Origin: CAVVUC01 sp963751395
Lineage (GTDB): Bacteria > Verrucomicrobiota > Verrucomicrobiia > Chthoniobacterales > Chthoniobacteraceae
Assembly: GCA_963751395.1 (NCBI GenBank)
Contig: CAVVUC010000004.1
Span: forward strand, 744,001-808,000
Direction of reading: 5' to 3'
Length of the DNA stretch: 64,000 bases
Below the pieces are notes generated by a model. It was not told the origin of the DNA. It was given only the letters and a program-made list of their open reading frames with translations, and searched no databases. Positions 37,511 to 47,327 of this stretch are shown here, in pieces; within the stretch, counting starts at the first letter, position 1; the number at the start of each line of letters is the position of its first letter. Both the position numbers and the translations under genes were made by a program.

Positions 37511-37945
37511 ATGAAACTACATGTTCCCACCCTCACACTCATCGCAGCCATCGCCCTTGGAAGCCCTCTCACGGGAATGGCAGCAAAGAAAAAGGCGGAT
37601 GCGAGCGCAAGCCCATCGCCAGCCGCCACAGCAACACCGGCAGCCACGACTGCTCCGGAAGAGAAGGAAGCAAAAGCTGACCGTGGTTACCGCTATAAAG
37701 GCACGATCCTGGAAGTCGATGGCGCGGCCAAGACCTTTTCCATCAAAGGCAAGAAAGAGACTCGGGTTTTCAAAGTCACGGACAAAACCAAGCTCACCAA
37801 AGAAGCCGATGCACCTGCCACTTGGGATGACATCAAGGCAGGGGAGCAAGTTCGCGTCTCCGGCAAGAAAACCGGCGAAGGCACTTATGAGGCGACCTCG
37901 GTGAAGTTGGGGGCTAAAGAGCCAGCGGAATCCAAGACGAAGTAA
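37511..37945 (+). CDS. Small exported protein, DUF5666-like OB-fold candidate
   Basis: 144 residues. A signal peptide (MKLHVPTLTLIAAIALGSPLTGMAA) leads into a low-complexity Ala/Pro/Ser/Lys linker (to about residue 55), then a compact beta domain: YRYKGTILEVDGAAKTFSIKGKKETRVFKVTDKTKL, WDDIKAGEQVRVSGKKT, ATSVKLG. The GTI-VD-TF-IKG and KAGEQVRVSG pattern is like the DUF5666/DUF1344 small beta barrels. The leader before the ATG is A/C-rich (ATAACCAAAACAAACAACACT). A strong terminator follows 20 bases after the stop, so it is probably monocistronic. Confidence 0.7.
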   Translation: MKLHVPTLTLIAAIALGSPLTGMAAKKKADASASPSPAATATPAATTAPEEKEAKADRGYRYKGTILEVDGAAKTFSIKGKKETRVFKVTDKTKLTKEADAPATWDDIKAGEQVRVSGKKTGEGTYEATSVKLGAKEPAESKTK

Positions 37946-37964
37946 CCAGCACCACATTCTCCCC

Positions 37965-38008
37965 AAAGAGCTACTCCCGATGCACAACCTGGGAGTAGCT
38001 CTTTTTTT
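37965..38008 (+). terminator. Rho-independent terminator after the small exported protein
   Basis: A perfect 14-bp stem, AAAGAGCTACTCCC (37965-37978) with GGGAGTAGCTCTTT (37991-38004), encloses a 12-base loop and runs into a T tract (38002-38008). It ends transcription of the gene at 37511 and insulates the RND operon downstream. The 3' half also carries an A-rich partner, so it may work in both directions. Confidence 0.9.
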
Positions 38009-38189
38009 CGGGCCAGAGACATTCCTCCAAGCCTTTGGACTTTCGTTCACGGCGAAGAAGTGAACGGCATTTTCTTGAAGAATTAGTTCGCCTCACCCGG
38101 CGGAAGTCGTTACAGCCCATTCCCGAATCAGGCAGTTTCCAATACCAACCAAACCTCCACGTAACAAAGCAACCCGCTCCAACACAACC

Positions 38190-39398
38190 ATGAGTCCATC
38201 CGTTCCTTTTACTCGCGCATTGTTGCGATGTGTCATGCAGTTCGCGGCGTCCACTGCGCTCCTCGCATTCCTCTCCGGCTGTGAGGAAAAACAAACCGCC
38301 GCCCCCGCAGGTCCGCCAGAGGTTCTGGTCACCGCTGTCGCGCAGCAGGACGTGCCGATCTACCGCGAATGGCTCGGAACACTCGACGGCTCGAGCAACG
38401 CGGACATCCGGGCGCGGGTGCAGGGCTACTTGATGAAGCAGAACTACCAGGAGGGTGCCCTGGTAAAAACAGGCGACCTTTTGTTTGAGATCGATGCACG
38501 TCCGTTCGAGGCCTCTCTGGCCCAGGCCAAAGCCGATCTGGCAACATCCGAGGCGCGCCAGGGCAAGACGGAGAACGACGAAAAGCGGCAGGCGCAGCTC
38601 TTTGCGCAGAAGGCATCGAGCGAGCAGGACCGCGACAACGCCGTGCAGTCCAACGCCGCCGCAAAAGCCTCTGTCGAAGCTGCGAAAGCCGCCGTGCAGC
38701 AGGCGGAAATCAATCTCGCGTTCACCAGGGTTACGGCGCCCATCGATGGCATCGCGGGCATCGCGATTCCCGGCATCGGCGATCTGGTGGGGCCGAGTTC
38801 GGGGGTTCTCACGACGATTTCCACCGTCGATCCCATCAAGGCAAGGTTCCCGATCAGCGAGCAGGAATATCTTGGCGGTGCAAAGGCTCTCACAGCCGTG
38901 ATGGAGAAACCATTTGCGGAGCGCAGAGCCAATGGAGAGCTGATCCTCGCCGATGGAAGCGTTTTCCCAGAGAAGGGAAAATTTCTGAGCGTTGACCGTC
39001 AGGTGCAGGTGCAGACCGGCACGATCCTGATTGAAATTCTGTTCCCGAATCCGGGCAATGTCTTGCGCCCCGGGCAATACGCCAGGGTGCGCACAATCAT
39101 AGAGACGCAAACCGGTGCCTTGGTGGTGCCCCAACGGGCCGTGAATGAATTGCAGGGCAGTTATTCCGTCGGGGTCGTCGGAACGGACGGCAAAGTCGAG
39201 ATTCGTCCCGTGAAGGTGGGTCCGCGCATCGCCAGCAGCTGGGTGATTTCCTCCGGGCTCAACCCGGGCGAAAAGGTAATCGTCGAGGGCATCCAAAAAG
39301 TAAAAGGCGGCTCGCCGGTCAACGCGAAGCCGTGGACGCCGCCATCTGAGAAAGCCGCTGCGCCCGCCGCCGAAGCGAAACCCGAGGCGAAACACTAG
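38190..39398 (+). CDS. acrA: RND efflux periplasmic adaptor (AcrA/MexA-type lipoprotein)
   Basis: 402 residues. The lipobox LSGC places the acylated Cys at C31. Features in order: VLVTAVAQQDVPIYREWLGTLDG, VQGYLMKQNYQEGALVKTGDLLFEID (lipoyl half), a long helical hairpin with ASLAQAKADLATSEARQ and KAAVQQAEINLAFTRVTAPIDG, IAGIAIPGIGDLV, then the beta barrel and membrane-proximal domain with RPGQYARVR, LVVPQRAVNELQG. The leader is A/C-rich (TCCAACACAACC). The pump gene starts 15 bases after its stop. It joins the inner-membrane pump to an outer-membrane channel. The gene symbol denotes the family; the drug or solute is not known. Confidence 0.9.
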   Translation: MSPSVPFTRALLRCVMQFAASTALLAFLSGCEEKQTAAPAGPPEVLVTAVAQQDVPIYREWLGTLDGSSNADIRARVQGYLMKQNYQEGALVKTGDLLFEIDARPFEASLAQAKADLATSEARQGKTENDEKRQAQLFAQKASSEQDRDNAVQSNAAAKASVEAAKAAVQQAEINLAFTRVTAPIDGIAGIAIPGIGDLVGPSSGVLTTISTVDPIKARFPISEQEYLGGAKALTAVMEKPFAERRANGELILADGSVFPEKGKFLSVDRQVQVQTGTILIEILFPNPGNVLRPGQYARVRTIIETQTGALVVPQRAVNELQGSYSVGVVGTDGKVEIRPVKVGPRIASSWVISSGLNPGEKVIVEGIQKVKGGSPVNAKPWTPPSEKAAAPAAEAKPEAKH

Positions 39399-39413
39399 CT
39401 CCGGTAACGCACC

Positions 39414-42400
39414 ATGGCCAAGTTCTTCATCAACCGCCCAATCGTCGCGATGGTCATCTCGATCATCATGACGATCGTGGGCATCGCCGCCTACCTCAGC
39501 CTGCCGGTCGCGCAGTTCCCGGACATCGTCCCGCCGGAAATCCAGGTGAAGACGACCTACACCGGCGCCGACGCGCTGACCGTCGAGCAATCCGTCGCCA
39601 CGCCCATCGAGCAGCAGATGAGCGGCGTGGACAACATGAACTACATGCAGTCCGTCAACGGCAACGACGGCACGCTCAAGCTCACCGTCAACTTCGAGGT
39701 CGGCACCGACGTGAACACCGACCAGATCCTCTCGCAGATGCGGAGCAATCAGGCGTCCTCGCAGCTTCCTTCGGACGTGAACAAGTTTGGCGTGACGGTG
39801 CAGAAATCGACCTCGTCGCCGCTGATCATGTTTGCGCTGTTTTCGCCCAAAGGCACCTACGACAACGTCTTCCTGGCGAACTACGCGAACATCAATCTGA
39901 ACGACGAGTTCACCCGCGTGAAGGGCATCGCCAGCGTCACGGTCTTCGGCGCCGGGCAGTATGCGATGCGCATCTGGGTGAAGCCCGACCAGCTCGCGAA
40001 GCTCGGAATTACGATCCCGGAAATCATCGATGCCGTGCAGAAGCAAAACGCGGTGAATCCCGCCGGCACGATCGGCGGCGAGCCGGTGCCGAAGGGGCAG
40101 GAGTTCACGTATGCCGTGCGCGCGCAGGGTCGCCTGCAAACGGCGGAGGAGTTCGGCGAGATCGTCGTCCGCGCAAATCGCCGACGGCTCCATGCTGCGC
40201 GTGAAGGACGTGGGCCGCATCGAACTGGGCGCGCAGAACTACGCGCTCAGCGGCCGGCTCAACGGCAAGCCCGCGGCGCTGATTGCGCTTTACCAGCTTC
40301 CAGGTTCCAACGCCATCGCCGCTGCCGAGGGCGCGAAGAAGATGATGAAGAAGCTGTCGGAGAAATTCCCGGCGGACCTCGCGTATGTCGTCTGCCTCGA
40401 TACGACGCTCGCGGTGACCGAGGGCATGGCGGAGATCATCAAGACCCTCGAGGAGGCGCTGGTGCTCGTCATCCTCGTGGTCTTCATCTTCCTCCAGGGC
40501 TGGCGCGCGACGCTCATCCCGCTGCTCGCCGTGCCCGTGTCGCTCGTCGGCACGTTCGCGCTGTTCCCGCTGTTCGGGTTCACCGTGAACACGCTCTCGC
40601 TCTTCGGCCTCGTGCTCGCCATCGGCCTCGTGGTCGATGACGCCATCGTCGTCGTCGAAGCCGTCGAGCATCACATCGAGCACGGGCTGTCGCCGAAGGA
40701 GGCGACCTTCAAGGCGATGCAGGAAGTGAGCGGGCCGGTCATCGCCATCGCGCTGATCCTCGCGGCGGTCTTCGTGCCGACGGCGTTCATCCCCGGCATC
40801 ACCGGGCGGTTGTATCAGCAGTTCGCGGTGACGATCGCCGTCTCGGTCATCATCTCCGCGTTCAACGCGCTCACGCTTTCGCCGGCGCTCTCCGCGCTGC
40901 TGCTGAGACCGAAGAAGAAAGGCGGGGGACCGCTGCAGAAGTTCTTCGACTGGTTCAACCGCGCCTTCGGTGCGGCGACCAATGGCTACGTCGGCGTGTG
41001 CCGCTTCCTTATCCATAAATCGCTCGTCGCCGTCATCCTGCTCGTCGGCTTCACCTTCCTCACCGGAATGCTCGGCAAGCGCATCCCGGGCAGCTTCCTG
41101 CCGGAGGAAGATCAGGGTTACTTCTTCGCCCAGGTCATCCTGCCTGACGCCGCCTCCTTCCAGCGCACGGACGAGGCGATGAAACAGTGCGAGCGAGATT
41201 CTGCAGGCCACACCCGGCGTCGAGTATGTCAGCACGGTCACCGGCTACAACATCCTCACCGGGGTGAACACGAGCTACAGCGGCATGTTCTTCATCTCGT
41301 TGAAAGAATGGGGCGATCGCAAGGCCCCGGAGGAGCAATACAACGCCATCCTCAAGCACGTGAACGGCGCCCTCAGGCAGGTGCCCGGCGCGGCCGCATT
41401 CGCTTTTTCGCCGCCCGCCATTCCAGGCATCGGCGCCAGCGGCGGCGTGACGTTCCTGCTGCAGGATCGTTCCGGCAAGGATGTCGCTTTCCTCGCCGAA
41501 AACGTCGTGAAGTTCGTCGCAGCCGCGCGTGAAAAGAAGGAACTGGCGGCAGTGACGCCGATGTTTTCGCCCGCCGTCCCGCAGATTTTCCTGAATGTGG
41601 ACCGCGACAAGGTGCTCAAGCAGAACATCGATCTGAGCGCCGTTTACCAGACGCTCCAGACCTACATGGGGAGTTACTTCGTGAACTACTTCAACCGCTT
41701 CGGCCGCCAGTGGCAGGTCTTCGTGCAGGCGGAGGGCGACTACCGCACCAACATCGAGCAGATCGGACAGTTCTTCGTGAAAAACAAGGACGGCGAGATG
41801 GTGCCGCTGAGCGCCATCACCAACTCGAAAGCCATCAGCGGCCCCGAATTCACGATGCGCTACAACCTCTACCGCTCGGCGCAGATCAACGCCACAGCCG
41901 CGCCCGGCTACTCATCGGGGCAGGCGATGAAGGCGATGGAGGCGGCCTTCAAGGAATCCATGCCGAATGAGATGGGCTTTGCCTATTCCGGCATGAGCTT
42001 TCAGGAAAAACAGGCCAGCGAAGGCATCTCGCCGATGGTCATCTTCGGCATCTCGCTGCTCTTCGTCTTCCTCATCCTCGCCGCGCAGTACGAGAGCTGG
42101 ACGCTGCCCTTCAGCGTGCTCCTCGGCACGCCCATCGCCGTGTTCGGCGCGTTCGCCGCGCTGATGGTCGGCAAGTACGAAAACAACATCTACGCGCAGA
42201 TCGGGCTCGTGATGCTCATCGGTCTCGCGGCCAAGAACGCCATCCTCATCGTCGAGTTTGCCAAGATGAAAGTGGAGGAGGGCCTCCCGCTCATTGATGC
42301 CGCGCTCGAAGGCGCCAAACTCCGCCTGCGCCCGATTTTGATGACGAGCTTCGCGTTCATCCTCGGGTGCGTGCCGCTTGCCAAGGCCAGCGGCGCCGGC

Positions 42401-42574
42401 GCGCTCTCGCGCCAGGTCATGGGCTTCACGGTCATCGGCGGAATGCTCGCCGCCAGCTTCATCGCCATCTTTCTCATCCCGGTGCTTTTCTATCTCGTCG
42501 AAAAAATCGGCGGCAAAAAGCACGCGCCGGCCCCGGCGCCCGCGGGACCGTTGCCGCCCGCTCCCGCACACTAA
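39414..42574 (+). CDS. acrB: RND efflux transporter (AcrB/HAE1-type), two frameshifts
   Basis: The span encodes about 1053 residues, normal for an HAE1 RND pump, but the frame changes near 40179 and 41188. The parts are consistent: MAKFFINRPIVAMVISIIMT, AQFPDIVPPEIQV, GADALTVEQSVATPIEQ, SGVDNMNYMQS in part one; DGSMLRVKDVGRIELGAQNY, LFGFTVNTLSLFGLVLAIGLVVDDAIVVVEAVE with the proton-relay Asp pair, PVIAIALILAAVFVP in part two; TSYSGMFFISLKEW, PSEMGF-like PNEMGFAYSGMSFQE, LIGLAAKNAILIVEFAK, GMLAASF-FLIPVLF in part three. Repair needs one extra base removed at each site. I consider it likely to be one working gene with sequence errors, but a real double mutant cannot be excluded. Confidence 0.85.
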
Positions 42575-42591
42575 CTCAACAAAATCAAACA

Positions 42592-43371
42592 ATGAAACTC
42601 CCCCACTGCTTCACCGCACTCGTGCTCGGCACGATGCTCGCCGCGACTTCAGCTTTCGCCGAAGAATTTTCGGCAAACCAGGAACTCAAGGAACTGAACG
42701 ACCCGACGATTATTCAAACGCGCGTCTGGCTTGAATACGAATGGAACCAGTTCGAACACCAGGTCGGCACCGGCAAGCTCACGCTTGGGGGCGTTTACGC
42801 ATGGCGGGCAGCCGAGAACACGGAGTTGGCTTTGCGCGTGAAAGTGCCCTTCGCATGGCATGCGGCAGACGGTCCTTACGGCGGCACCGACGAATACGGG
42901 CTCGGGGACATCGAAGTGGCCGCCGGTGGCGCATATAGTTTCTCGAAAACGCTGCGAACGGGTGGAGGACTCGAGGTCCACATGGACACCTCCTCGGACC
43001 CGCTGCTTGGCGATAGTTGCTGGCGTTTGAAACCGTTTTGGGCGATCGGCTGGGACGCCGCGAACTGGCTCAACTTCGCTTTCTCCGTGGAATACAACGA
43101 CTCCTTTCACGATCAACAAGTCCCGCGCCAACAATACACCGAGTTTTTCTTTCCAGTGACTTTCGTGCTTCCGCACGATTGGTCGGTCACCGTGCAGTTC
43201 AAAGCGAAATATGATTTCCAGGACGGCGATCACTGGTCCGATGCCGTGAAATTCGGCGTGGCGAAACGGCTTGAGAAGCTTCCATTGGCCATGGGCGCCT
43301 ACATCGAAAAGGAACTCGATGGAGGCGACAAGAAATACCAGATCAACGTCCTGACCACCTGGTTCTTTTAG
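42592..43371 (+). CDS. Outer-membrane beta-barrel-like protein in the RND operon
   Basis: 259 residues. A signal peptide (MKLPHCFTALVLGTMLAATSAFA) is followed by alternating amphipathic strands with aromatic ends: YEWNQFEHQVGTGKLTLGGVYAW, ELALRVKVPFAWH, YGLGDIEVAAGGAYSF, TGGGLEVHMDTSS, NFAFSVEYNDSFHD, SVTVQFKAKYDF. It ends in Phe (TTWFF), the usual recognition signal for beta-barrel assembly. This is not a TolC-type channel; it resembles the MetA-pathway/transporter family of about 250 residues. Leader is A/C-rich (AACTCAACAAAATCAAACA). It lies 17 bases after the pump and belongs to the operon. Confidence 0.68.
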   Translation: MKLPHCFTALVLGTMLAATSAFAEEFSANQELKELNDPTIIQTRVWLEYEWNQFEHQVGTGKLTLGGVYAWRAAENTELALRVKVPFAWHAADGPYGGTDEYGLGDIEVAAGGAYSFSKTLRTGGGLEVHMDTSSDPLLGDSCWRLKPFWAIGWDAANWLNFAFSVEYNDSFHDQQVPRQQYTEFFFPVTFVLPHDWSVTVQFKAKYDFQDGDHWSDAVKFGVAKRLEKLPLAMGAYIEKELDGGDKKYQINVLTTWFF

Positions 43372-43395
43372 CCGCGTTGCAGAGATGCACAGAAC

Positions 43396-43411
43396 AGCGA
43401 CTGGAGTCGCT
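43396..43411. repeat. Short perfect hairpin, possible terminator without T tract
   Basis: A 7-bp stem AGCGACT/AGTCGCT with a 2-base loop, 25 bases after the RND operon stop. There is no T run beside it, so a terminator role is uncertain. Confidence 0.35.
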
Positions 43412-43543
43412 CAAATCCCTGGCAACCGTCGATAACTTCCTGCCCCAACTCGGGTTCTGGCAGCAGGACATTTGAGTTAAACCCAGCCTGAGCCTGTGCT
43501 AAGGCTTGCCCGGTGTCGGTCCGTTTGTATCGTCTCGATTGCC

Positions 43544-46500
43544 ATGAACCGTGCGCTCCTTCGCTGCCTTTGTTTGGTTGTTGCCGCCACCAGCGCGTTC
43601 GCCAACTGGCTCTGGCAGATGCCGCCAAACGTCGTCCTTGTGGACTCCCACCGGCGCAATCAAGTTTTCTACGTCGGTGAGCCGATCACGCTGCGGCTCA
43701 GCAATGCCTCAGCCGCGGCGACCTACGAGATCCGGGATTACTGGGGCAACCTTGTCGAGCAGGGGCCGGCGGCGCAGTTCATTTTTCCGCAGGTCCGCCA
43801 GCCCGGCTGGTACAAGGTCTATCTTCGAGGGGCGCAAAATCAGGAGCCGTGGGGCGAGTTCGTCGGCGGTTCGATGTTTGTCATTTTCCGAAATGATCCA
43901 AGCTTTCCGTCGATCCCCGCTCCGGCGACGTGGGGTGGCGACGGCCTCGACGACGGCGTGATGCGGGGGATCTCGGCGATCGGCCCGAACCGGCACAAGG
44001 TGAACGCGAACGACCCTGCCGGAACCATCTCCTACCTCACCCGCGCACTGGCGGTGGACAAGCAGTATTACACGCCTTTCGATTCGGTCCGGACGAGGAA
44101 GTTGATGGCCGCGTTTGCAGACGGGACTTCGAACCTCGCCGGAGCCGAGCAGATCGTCACAGCGTTCAAGGACGACATTAAATACTGGGAGTGCCGCAAC
44201 GAGGCGAACTTCAATCCGGTTACAGGCGGTGGACAGCTCACGAACCCGGCGGACTTCGTGAACAACGAACTCAAGCCGTTTTATCAGAAGATCAAGAGCA
44301 TCGATCCCTCGCTGAAAGTCCTCGGTCCTGCCGTCGTAACGATCGGTCCGAACATGCAGGGATGGGTGGAAGGTTTTTTCCAGGCTGGCGGAGCCAATTA
44401 CATCAATGGCTTTTCGTTCCACGCCTACAACAACGTCAACGGCGACCTCACGCTCACGCGCAAATCAATGGAGTATCTGGACGATCTGCTGGTGCGATAC
44501 AACGCGACTCATCTCGAGCGATGGCAGACCGAGCAGGGTTACATGGCTGCGGTCTTAGGCCCTTATCAACCGCGGCTGCAAGCCCGCTGGACGATGCTGC
44601 AAATGATGCTCTTCGAGCAGCACGGAATCCCGAAGGAGAACAACCACCTTTGGTATGACAAGAACGGTGGCTTCTGGTCGGAACCGCGATGGTTGGAAAA
44701 TGAGGATGGCACGCTCAATCCCACAGTTGCTCTCATGCGTGTGTGGTCGGAGGAGCTGTTCGGCAAGGCTTTTGCGAGGGCGCTTGATTTTGGGAATCTG
44801 GGAAACAAACTCTATGTCGCCAGCATCTACGAGGGTTCCGGAAAAAAAGTAGCCGCATTGCTCAGCGCCGGCAGCACGGATGGAAGCGTGGAACTTGCAG
44901 TGACCGATGCGACGGTGAAAATTGTTTCGTCGTTTGGAGTCGAGCGCACCGTCGTGGTTGAGAATGGGCGGGTGAAGCTGCCTGTCACAGAGCTTCCCAC
45001 TTATGTGGAGTTCACAGGAACGCTCGACGTGACTCCGATCAATCGCGGACAGAACATCGCGCGCCTTGCCGGAGTAACTGCGGTTCCTTCTGGCACGGGA
45101 CTTCATCCGAACTATCCGTCGATCCCCAATGACATCTCGAAGATATTCAACGGACAACTGGAGAACTGGTATTGGACGCAATACGACCAGGATCACGAAT
45201 GGATGGATAACACCCCGCAATTTCCCGCATGGGTGGAAGTTAGGTTCCCCTCATCGCAGACCATTGATAATGTCATCGTCTTTTCCGGGGTGCCCTGGCA
45301 ATGGGATGGTTCGCTTTTGGACTACGACCTTCAATACGACAGCAACGGCCAGTGGGTAACTCTGGATACCGTGAATGAGCCCACCAGGAAATTCAAAGCC
45401 TACACGCCAACCAACAGGACAAGCGTGGACAGCTTCTATAGCGACCGATGGGTCTTCCAGCACTCGTTCGCACCGGTGACAACTCAGAAGATCCGACTCT
45501 ATGTGCGGGACACGACCTGGGGCGGCGGCGCGACGCAGCAAGTGGCGAATGCGGGAGGACAGACCGGGGCGCATCAGATCAACCTGCGCGAGGTTGAAGT
45601 TTATTTGAGCGGCAGCACCGTCCACACGAACCAGCCGCCGACCGTGTCCAACCAGGTGGTGTCCACCGACCGCGGTCACACCGTTGACATCGATGTTCTG
45701 AGCCGGGCCGGCGACCCTGACGCGTGGCCGCAGCCGCTGCAACTCCAAAGCATAAGCGCAGCAGCTAACGGCACCGTTGCGATCGTGGGAAATGTCGTGC
45801 GCTACATCCCCAATGCCGGCTTTGTGGGCAATGACTCCTTTACATGCACAGTTAGCAACGGCCTTGCAACCGCGACGGCTGACATTTCGGTTACAGTCCA
45901 AAGCGGCGCGTCCAGTTACTCTACTTTTGGAGGACTTACTGGCGTGCAAGGTCAATACTTCAGCACAGCCAATCTCACGAACCTTGTGGCTGTGTTGCCC
46001 GAGACCACCATCAACCACGGATACAATACCGGATGGCCCCTTCCGCCGGTGAATGCCTACCTTTTCTCCGCGAGATGGACGGGCAGGGTGCAGCCGAGAT
46101 ATTCGGAGAACTATACATTTTACACCGAATCGGACGACGGTGTCCGGCTTTGGGTCAACGGACAGTTATTGGTCGATAACTGGACCGATCACTCAGGGAC
46201 CGAAGATAGCTGGGTTATACCCTTGCAGGCAGGGCAACAGTATGACTTCGTGATGGAATACTACAACGGCAGCGGCGGCGCGCTCGCCCGGCTCATGTGG
46301 TCAAGTCCGAGTCAGCCGAAGGAGATTGTGCCGCGCCTGCCTGCCCCGCTGTTCGGTGGTCTTGTCGGCCTCAAGGGAGAGTATTATGGCTATGCGAATC
46401 TCACGAACCTTGTGTTCACGCGGTATGATCCTGCCATTGACTTTAATTGGGGTTACGGGGCGCCCGGTCCAGGCATCGGCGCTGACAACTTCTCGGTAAG

Positions 46501-47170
46501 ATGGACGGGGCAGTTACAGCCCCAGTATTCCGAAACGTACACCATCTACTCGTGGTCCGATGATGGCGTAAGGGTATGGATCGACGGCAACCTGTTGATC
46601 GATAACTGGACAGACCATGCGCCGACGTCGAACTCCGCCACACTCCAAATGCAGGCGGGCAGGCGATATGACCTGAAGATGGAGTATTACGAAAACGGGG
46701 GCGGAGCCGAGGCAGGCCTCTTGTGGTCGAGTCCAAGCCAGCCGATCGAAAAGATCCGGCAAATCCCCGAAGACGCGTGGCGCATGGCGCATTTCAGCAC
46801 CGCCCAGCTCAATGATGCCGGTGTCAGCGGCGAGGCAGCGGATCCGGATCACGACGGACTTTCAAACCGCCTCGAGTACGCATTCCATCTCGACCCGCTC
46901 CTTTCCGACTCGAATAGTGCGCCCACAACCAGCTTTTTGAGCGAGGCAGGGCGCAAATACCTGGCGCTGATTTACAGGCGCAACAACGCGGTCACGGATC
47001 TGGCTTACGACGTTCAGGTTTCCAACTCCCTGCAAACTGGCGATTGGCAGACCATTCCAACCATGGAAGAGATCATCGGCAGCGACGGCGCGACCGGCGA
47101 TCTGATCATCCGCCGCCGGGTGGAGATGACAGGTGAGGCAAGGAAGTTCATTCGGTTAAAGCTCTGGTAG
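43544..47170 (+). CDS. Secreted multidomain glycosidase (GH clan A) with discoidin, Ig-like and two PA14 domains
   Basis: 1208 residues. ATG 43544 gives a signal peptide (MNRALLRCLCLVVAATSAFA); an earlier in-frame ATG (43496) would not. The catalytic barrel (about 130-460) has the clan A acid/base YWECRNEANF (E220) and a nucleophile candidate WQTEQGYM (E330), like GH39 or GH5 relatives. A beta-sandwich follows. A discoidin/F5-8C-like domain (about 510-690) includes WVEVRFPSSQTIDNVIVF. An Ig/cadherin-like module (about 695-785) has NGTVAIVGNVVRYIPN and NDSFTCTVSNG. Two PA14 domains (about 795-920 and 930-1060) each have YTFYTESDDGVRLWV or YTIYSWSDDGVRVWI and NWTDH. The C-terminal tail (DHDGLSNRLEYAF) has the common end-domain. 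It stands alone. Confidence 0.8.
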   Translation: MNRALLRCLCLVVAATSAFANWLWQMPPNVVLVDSHRRNQVFYVGEPITLRLSNASAAATYEIRDYWGNLVEQGPAAQFIFPQVRQPGWYKVYLRGAQNQEPWGEFVGGSMFVIFRNDPSFPSIPAPATWGGDGLDDGVMRGISAIGPNRHKVNANDPAGTISYLTRALAVDKQYYTPFDSVRTRKLMAAFADGTSNLAGAEQIVTAFKDDIKYWECRNEANFNPVTGGGQLTNPADFVNNELKPFYQKIKSIDPSLKVLGPAVVTIGPNMQGWVEGFFQAGGANYINGFSFHAYNNVNGDLTLTRKSMEYLDDLLVRYNATHLERWQTEQGYMAAVLGPYQPRLQARWTMLQMMLFEQHGIPKENNHLWYDKNGGFWSEPRWLENEDGTLNPTVALMRVWSEELFGKAFARALDFGNLGNKLYVASIYEGSGKKVAALLSAGSTDGSVELAVTDATVKIVSSFGVERTVVVENGRVKLPVTELPTYVEFTGTLDVTPINRGQNIARLAGVTAVPSGTGLHPNYPSIPNDISKIFNGQLENWYWTQYDQDHEWMDNTPQFPAWVEVRFPSSQTIDNVIVFSGVPWQWDGSLLDYDLQYDSNGQWVTLDTVNEPTRKFKAYTPTNRTSVDSFYSDRWVFQHSFAPVTTQKIRLYVRDTTWGGGATQQVANAGGQTGAHQINLREVEVYLSGSTVHTNQPPTVSNQVVSTDRGHTVDIDVLSRAGDPDAWPQPLQLQSISAAANGTVAIVGNVVRYIPNAGFVGNDSFTCTVSNGLATATADISVTVQSGASSYSTFGGLTGVQGQYFSTANLTNLVAVLPETTINHGYNTGWPLPPVNAYLFSARWTGRVQPRYSENYTFYTESDDGVRLWVNGQLLVDNWTDHSGTEDSWVIPLQAGQQYDFVMEYYNGSGGALARLMWSSPSQPKEIVPRLPAPLFGGLVGLKGEYYGYANLTNLVFTRYDPAIDFNWGYGAPGPGIGADNFSVRWTGQLQPQYSETYTIYSWSDDGVRVWIDGNLLIDNWTDHAPTSNSATLQMQAGRRYDLKMEYYENGGGAEAGLLWSSPSQPIEKIRQIPEDAWRMAHFSTAQLNDAGVSGEAADPDHDGLSNRLEYAFHLDPLLSDSNSAPTTSFLSEAGRKYLALIYRRNNAVTDLAYDVQVSNSLQTGDWQTIPTMEEIIGSDGATGDLIIRRRVEMTGEARKFIRLKLW

Positions 47171-47327
47171 CCTGCGGTTCCGGCTTGAGCACCGCCGCGG
47201 CAGCCCGCATCAGCACTCGTTCGTAGAGGCTGTCAGGGGCGCCTTTCTGGGCGTATCCAATCGCGCAGATGAATGCTATTGGTCTCGGGAGGATGCGTGC
47301 TTCACTTCATTCAAGTCTTCCGCTGCA

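Noticed and set aside
37971..40220. 749-codon minus-strand open frame opposite the RND genes
   Set aside because: It would cross the terminator and lie antisense to acrA and acrB, which are well supported.
47171..47327. Minus-strand frame with AFICAIGYAQKGAPDSLYERVLM
   Set aside because: No start codon, 50 residues only, no family recognised; it overlaps the end of the glycosidase gene.
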